44,874 bases of DNA from DTNV01 sp964388435 (GTDB lineage Archaea > Micrarchaeota > Micrarchaeia > Norongarragalinales > UBA8480): positions 1 to 44,874 of the forward strand of contig CAYMAH010000040.1 of the NCBI GenBank assembly GCA_964388435.1, read 5' to 3'. Below the pieces are notes generated by a model, which saw only the letters and a list, made by a program, of their open reading frames with translations, was not told the origin of the DNA and did not search any database. Below are positions 40,433 through 44,874 of this stretch, piece by piece. Made by a program: the position numbers and the translations under genes. How positions within the stretch are numbered: the stretch's first letter is position 1; every line of letters begins with the position of its first letter.

Positions 40433-41114
40433 TAGATATAAAAAGGAAAAGTTATTCAGGGGCGGGACCGCACTGTCAAAATTCTACGGTTCTGGAAGGT
40501 TTTCAGAAGACTTGGATTTCATAACAATAACCACTGAAATTGAAGAACTGCTTAGAAGGATAGAGGCCAGCGTCAAAAACGTGGGAGGTTATTTTCAAAT
40601 AGAGTACGAGGTTGAAAAATACAAGGATATGATAGAATACAACATAAAAATACAAGGGCCGTTGTACATAGCGTCTGGTCACGAGTCTGCAAAACAAAGA
40701 ATAAGACTAGAGATCAACACTTACGAGCGAGCCTCAAAAAAACCAGAAACAATATTCAGAACTCCAATGTACGAAACGCTAAGGCCGTACAATGTTGTGG
40801 TTGAAAGCATAAGCGAGTTGCTTGCCGATAAGGTAAAAGCCACTATAGAGAGAAGGGAAAAACACAAAACCGTTTTTGTTAGGGATTTGTACGACATTTG
40901 GATAGTTACGAAAAAGTACAATCTAAACTTTGATTTTAAACTTGTGAAAGAAAAAATGAAATATGGAATCAAACCTTTCAGCTTAAAGGACTTTAAAAAC
41001 TGTATTTCGGAATCAGAAGAGTTTTGGAGAGAGGAAATGTCTAATGTTATGAGGTCATTTCCTGAATATGGCGAGGTAAAAGGAGATCTCCTCAAAAAAA
41101 TCAAAAATACTTAA
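40428..41114 (+). pseudogene. AbiEii-type nucleotidyltransferase, 5'-truncated
   Basis: The frame is open from 40428 and reads L-F-R-G-G-T-A-L-S-K-F-Y-G and then F-S-E-D-L-D-F-I, the nucleotidyltransferase signature (G-G-T-x-L, then D-x-D) of AbiEii/MenT proteins. The C-terminal part has L-A-D-K-V-K-A-T, R-D-L-Y-D-I-W. An in-frame TAA lies at 40425 and no start codon precedes the signature, so the usual N-terminal ~40-50 residues are missing. The first ATG (40512) would skip the G-G-T-A-L motif. Probably inactive; no partner AbiEi antitoxin gene is visible. Confidence 0.8.
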
Positions 41115-41180
41115 CCCGAAGAAGGGATTTGAAAAATAACCTAAACGCTTTAAAATCATTTTCACTTTAAACAATATTCT

Positions 41181-42581
41181 ATGAACTGGAGCGAAAGGCT
41201 GAGAAGAGCTGACTTGATAAGACCCTCAAGCAAGAGGATTCTATGCGCTTACAACGCTTTGATTGACGAACAGGTTTTTTATGACGAGAGTTTCTTCAGA
41301 TTCATGATCCCCCCCGGTGACGATAAAATCGTTATTCACAAGACCAACAGGGAGTTTTACAGGGTTGACAATCCCACTCACTTCTTTTCAAGTTTTTTCA
41401 ATGCTTTAAAGGACGGAAAGGCGGCTCACCTACCTGTTAACGAGCATATGCTAGAATGGTTGAATGAAACTTTTGTTGATAGAAAGGAAAGGATTGGAGG
41501 GCAGGCGGGCATCATAGCAAACCAGCTTGCTATTTTAGGTTGGAAGAGCGTGATTTACACTCCAATAATTTCTGAAAGGCTTGTGAGTTTACTGGATAAA
41601 AAAGTCGAGTTTCCTTTAGCTGAAAACGATCGTATTATGCTTAGAAGTGCCAGAAAGTGCGCTAGGGAGGGAGACCCTACTAAAATAAATTGGATTTTCG
41701 AGTTCAAGGAAAGGGACAGGTTTAGGATCAAGAATGAAATAGCGGTCGCTCCAAGGTCCAACAGGGTCATATTCTCCTCTCCTTTCCCGTCAATCCCTGT
41801 TTTTGAAAGCAGTTACAAGGAGAAAAACCTTGAGGATTTAGGCAAAAAGATAAACGGTGCGATTTTCGCTGGTTATAATTATCTGAAGCCTAATTATGAC
41901 AATGGTTTGACTTACAAGCATTATTTGAAGAAAGAGGTTGAAAACCTCGAGTTCTTGAAAAGAGGGAATGAAAATCTTAAGATTCACGTGGAGTTCGTTC
42001 CTTCTGACTTCAAAACAATAGAAAAAGACGTTTTGAAGCACCTGACCGTGATAGCGGAAAGCCTAGGCATAAACGAGGTTGAGATCATCGAGGTGGCTGA
42101 AAAGCTTGGCTTTAAAAAGGAAGCTTCAAACGTAAGGAAAAACGAGAACGCTTTCACTCTTTACAAAGCCGCTGTTAAGGTGTTTGAAAAGCTGAAGCTT
42201 AAGCGACTGCACCTGCATAACCTCGGCTATAATCTCGTGATTGTCTCAAAACCATGCTCGATTGAAAAGGAAGTCAACGCTGTTCTTTACTCTTCGATAA
42301 TCGCCACTTCAAAAGCCATGATCGGACGGGAATTGAAAAGAAACGAATGGAGAAGGTCAATTCACCAGCCGGTTTCAGCCAAGGGTTTGAACCAGCTTGA
42401 AATCCTGGCAAAGGAGCTCAACCTTAGGGGGGTGGAGAGAGAGCTTCTCCAAAAACAGGGCGTGGTTGACTTGAACGACCATTATTTCTTGTGCGTTCCA
42501 ACCCAGGCTTTTGAAAAACCCGCAAGCACGGTCGGCATTGGCGATATTGTTTCAAGCTTTGCCTTCGCCGCAAGTCTGTAA
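41181..42581 (+). CDS. ADP-dependent glucokinase/phosphofructokinase family protein
   Basis: A 466-residue ribokinase-fold sugar kinase of the ADP-dependent family found in archaea. It has R-I-G-G-Q-A-G-I-I-A-N-Q-L near residues 98-110 and, at the C-terminus, the catalytic segment S-T-V-G-I-G-D-I-V near residues 450-458, which holds the catalytic Asp in G-x-G-D. These enzymes phosphorylate glucose or fructose-6-phosphate with ADP in the modified Embden-Meyerhof pathway. Which sugar is used cannot be told from the sequence alone. The ATG is the first in frame; tttaaac lies about 15 nt upstream. Confidence 0.88.
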   Translation: MNWSERLRRADLIRPSSKRILCAYNALIDEQVFYDESFFRFMIPPGDDKIVIHKTNREFYRVDNPTHFFSSFFNALKDGKAAHLPVNEHMLEWLNETFVDRKERIGGQAGIIANQLAILGWKSVIYTPIISERLVSLLDKKVEFPLAENDRIMLRSARKCAREGDPTKINWIFEFKERDRFRIKNEIAVAPRSNRVIFSSPFPSIPVFESSYKEKNLEDLGKKINGAIFAGYNYLKPNYDNGLTYKHYLKKEVENLEFLKRGNENLKIHVEFVPSDFKTIEKDVLKHLTVIAESLGINEVEIIEVAEKLGFKKEASNVRKNENAFTLYKAAVKVFEKLKLKRLHLHNLGYNLVIVSKPCSIEKEVNAVLYSSIIATSKAMIGRELKRNEWRRSIHQPVSAKGLNQLEILAKELNLRGVERELLQKQGVVDLNDHYFLCVPTQAFEKPASTVGIGDIVSSFAFAASL

Positions 42582-42625
42582 CTAAATAAACTTAAAACAG
42601 ATAAATTTAAAAAAAAAAATAAAGG

Positions 42626-42634
42626 TTTAAATAT
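42626..42634 (+). promoter_or_regulatory. TATA box of the surface protein gene
   Basis: tttaaatat preceded by the purine-rich aaagg (BRE-like), centred about 27 nt before the ATG at 42657. The spacing predicts a leaderless transcript. Confidence 0.6.
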
Positions 42635-42656
42635 CATAAGACTTAATTTAAAAAGC

Positions 42657-44874
42657 ATGTTATTTAAAGAAGATTCTAAACTTAGAGAACTATTAATAGG
42701 TTCTATGATGGTAATGTTTCTAATTTTATTAATACCTATTGTTCACGCTCAAAATGTTGACAAAATTTTAATTAACGCTCCTTCTAATTTGACTGTTAAT
42801 ACTACCGCTATAGTGAGTTTTATTGTTCAAAACTCTTCTGGAAATAATGTTTCTAGCGACACTCTAAACGTTTCAGTTAACGATAGCTCTCTAACAACTC
42901 AAAATGTTAGCGTTGTTAATGGCAGCGCGAGTTTCAACTTCACAGAAACAATTGCCGGAAGCTACGCGCTAACCGCTTTCAGCAACACGAATACTAGCGC
43001 TTCAAACTCCACTATTATTATTTTTACTGTAGGAAACCCAAATAATTTAACTATTGAATTGGTTTCTAACCCTAACTTGTTAGTAGGTGGGATTTCAACA
43101 GAGGATTTTCTTTTAACAGACTTTTGGGGTAATAACATTCCCTCCGCTACTTTGAACGTTTCAGTTAACGATAGCACTCCAACCACTAGAAACGAGACGA
43201 TTACTAACGGCGCTGGTAGTTTCAACTTCACTGAGAACGCCGTTGGTGTTTACAATGTTACAGCGTTCACTTATGGATTCCCGACAGTTTGGAACAGCGT
43301 TATCATAACCTTCAACGCCGTGCCAGTGAACACTACTAATATTAGCAGTTGCGAGAACATCACAACGCCAGGATACTACCTTTTAAACACCAGCTTGAGT
43401 TTTGCATACCCACAATCTTCCTGTATTAATATTGATAGTAGCAATGTTACTCTTGATGGTAATGGTTTTCAAATATATAGTTATGGTCCTAATTTTAACT
43501 GCCCTATGCACAGTGCAGATACTATATCTTATTCTACTACTAGTGTTTTCTTGAATGAAACTAATAATGTTACTATTCAAAACTTAATAATTTCCAACTC
43601 TTCTTACCCTTTTAGCAATGTTTTCACTCCAAACGTTGATAATGGAAGTTATCAAATTTTCACTAACGATAATAATACTGTTTTTAAAAATATTATAATT
43701 TACAATAGTTCACGTGGTATTTTTTATGCTTTCGGTATTTTCAACAATTTTACTTTATTAAACAGTGTTTTTACTGGAACTCCTATTTGCGAAGGTTATG
43801 GAGTAACTGTTAACGGAGGTAGTGGAGGTTATATTAGCGGTAATAACATTTCAAACCAGTTCACTCCTATAAACATGAATGGAGGCGGGTCTAGTTTGAC
43901 AACATTAAACCCTTACTTTGTAATAACTAATAATACTTTCAACACTCAAAACGACTTGCAGTTAGTTATTTTTTCAAGTGATTCTGTTTTTGATAATAAT
44001 ATTGCCGAGGGCGCCAGTAATTTTGACCAGAACGTTCAATTAGTTCCATTAAGTGGCAATAATTTTATTACTAATGTTACTATTGAAAACAATTACTTTA
44101 AAGACCGCCAACCTTATATTACTCTAGCCGCTAACAAACCAGTAGTAAACTCGACTTTTTCAAATAATATTATCGCCGACGGTTCAGGAGTTTGGTTTTT
44201 TAATGGTTTAAATGATTCAATTTTTAATAACAACACTTTCACTGGATACGCTACTGTTCTAAGCAACCCAAATAGTTATACGCCTTCACATTTTAATGAT
44301 ATTACCAGCAATGTTAGTTTTTATAACAATAAATTTTCAAATGTTTCAATCAATAATCCAATAAACCTGTTTTTAATCAACGACTCTTTTACTAACCCCC
44401 TAACTAACCTAACTTGGAAAACCCCGTCTGTTTCAGTTTCTTTTAGTAATGTTTCAATTCAAGCACCAATAGATTTTAATGTTTTAAACAGTTCATTCCA
44501 AACAATCCCAAGCAATTTAAGCGTGGTTGATAATCTATATGGCGGGGTTTTAAACAACTTTACTATAAGCCTATCAAATGGAGTGAACCAAAGTAATGTT
44601 ACAACTTATTTTGTTAACACGACTGGAGTTTTCCAAGTTGAAAATAATTATACTGCCAGTTCTAATGGTTTGGCTTCAAACTATCAGCTTAGAAGTTTTA
44701 GTGAAACAACAGAGTTTCCCTTTTATATTATGTTGTTGCCTCAAGCTCAAACTTGCGGTTCAATGAACTTAACTTCAAGCGATAACCTTCTTGTTTACGA
44801 CTTACATTCAACCAACGGAGGTTGCCTGTCTCTTAACACTTCGCTTTCAAACGCCACTTTAGATTGTAGTCTTA
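42657..44874 (+). CDS. Large secreted surface protein with Ig-like repeats and beta-helix region (partial)
   Basis: An open frame of 739 codons running off the window end. The start M-L-F-K-E-D-S and a hydrophobic stretch (G-S-M-M-V-M-F-L-I-L-L-I-P) ending V-H-A-Q form a signal peptide. Two tandem Ig-like domains of about 96 residues follow; they share L-N-V-S-V-N-D-S and S-F-N-F-T-E. A segment C-E-N-I-T-T-P-G-Y-Y-L-L-N then opens a long Asn/Thr/Ser-rich right-handed beta-helix like NosD/PbH1 repeats (V-T-L-D-G-N-G, N-N-T-F). Near the end T-C-G-S-M-N-L to L-D-C-S seems to begin a second such module. N-x-S/T sites are very dense, suggesting heavy N-glycosylation. Possible adhesin or cell-envelope protein. 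Confidence 0.85.
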   Translation, partial: MLFKEDSKLRELLIGSMMVMFLILLIPIVHAQNVDKILINAPSNLTVNTTAIVSFIVQNSSGNNVSSDTLNVSVNDSSLTTQNVSVVNGSASFNFTETIAGSYALTAFSNTNTSASNSTIIIFTVGNPNNLTIELVSNPNLLVGGISTEDFLLTDFWGNNIPSATLNVSVNDSTPTTRNETITNGAGSFNFTENAVGVYNVTAFTYGFPTVWNSVIITFNAVPVNTTNISSCENITTPGYYLLNTSLSFAYPQSSCINIDSSNVTLDGNGFQIYSYGPNFNCPMHSADTISYSTTSVFLNETNNVTIQNLIISNSSYPFSNVFTPNVDNGSYQIFTNDNNTVFKNIIIYNSSRGIFYAFGIFNNFTLLNSVFTGTPICEGYGVTVNGGSGGYISGNNISNQFTPINMNGGGSSLTTLNPYFVITNNTFNTQNDLQLVIFSSDSVFDNNIAEGASNFDQNVQLVPLSGNNFITNVTIENNYFKDRQPYITLAANKPVVNSTFSNNIIADGSGVWFFNGLNDSIFNNNTFTGYATVLSNPNSYTPSHFNDITSNVSFYNNKFSNVSINNPINLFLINDSFTNPLTNLTWKTPSVSVSFSNVSIQAPIDFNVLNSSFQTIPSNLSVVDNLYGGVLNNFTISLSNGVNQSNVTTYFVNTTGVFQVENNYTASSNGLASNYQLRSFSETTEFPFYIMLLPQAQTCGSMNLTSSDNLLVYDLHSTNGGCLSLNTSLSNATLDCSL

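Noticed and set aside
1..44874. CRISPR arrays and insertion sequences
   Set aside because: No regularly spaced direct repeats and no transposase-like frame or terminal inverted repeats were found.

Overview
The window is AT-rich archaeal chromosome. The evidence is an archaeal-order ribosomal protein cluster, TFB, RpoP, thermosome, MCM, Orc1/Cdc6, topoisomerase VI, aIF1A/aIF2beta, archaeal SepF, a tetraether-lipid-synthase-type radical SAM enzyme and an ADP-dependent sugar kinase. Very short intergenic spaces, small proteins, many poorly conserved genes, intron-riddled tRNAs and two MEP-pathway enzymes suggest a DPANN-type lineage. That placement is inference; no rRNA gene is present to confirm it.

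Layout. 1-2.0 kb: tail of an unknown Cys-containing protein, a DoxX-like membrane protein and small unknown proteins including a tandem paralogous pair. 2.1-7.4 kb (minus): rpoP, then uL3-uL4-uL23-uL2-uS19-uL22-uS3-uL29, then scpA. 7.4-9.1 kb: small membrane protein, gar1, tfb. 9.5-16.5 kb: Tes-like radical SAM protein, dxs, a decayed mscL/thrC chimera, membrane proteins, trmJ and ispE. 16.5 kb: tRNA-Arg(TCT) with two introns. 16.7-28.4 kb: thermosome, intein-bearing mcm, presenilin-like protease, aIF1A and aIF2beta, decayed lemA and GIDE remnants, Pno1-like KH protein, top6B-top6A, thioredoxin. 28.5-33.7 kb is a patchwork: MazEF-type toxin/antitoxin pair, dead HAD copy, tRNA-Asn with about four introns, a protein with a sigma-70 region 4-like domain, a leftover cdc6 3' end, vapBC, intact cdc6 and intact HAD. 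33.7-42.6 kb: sepF, polyprenyl synthase, decayed pilin, RNase HII, secretion ATPase, vapBC, GluRS, a 5'-truncated AbiEii-like gene and an ADP-dependent kinase. 42.7 kb to the end: a large secreted surface protein that runs off the window.

How genes work together. Isoprenoid lipid metabolism recurs: DXS and IspE (MEP pathway, unusual for an archaeon), a polyprenyl (probably GGPP) synthase and a Tes-like enzyme that would couple lipid tails. Replication and chromosome maintenance are represented by Cdc6, MCM, Topo VI, ScpA and RNase HII, and division by SepF. Three toxin-antitoxin pairs, an AbiEii remnant, an intein and several pseudogenes show active gene turnover, concentrated between about 28.5 and 41 kb.

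Signals. Several genes have a TATA-like box (tttaaat/tttaaaa) about 25-30 nt before the start codon, which implies leaderless mRNAs. Others carry a GGTG-type ribosome binding site. The strongest novelty candidates are the multi-intron tRNAs with T-loop introns, the sigma-region-4-like protein in an archaeon, and MEP enzymes beside a tetraether-lipid enzyme.
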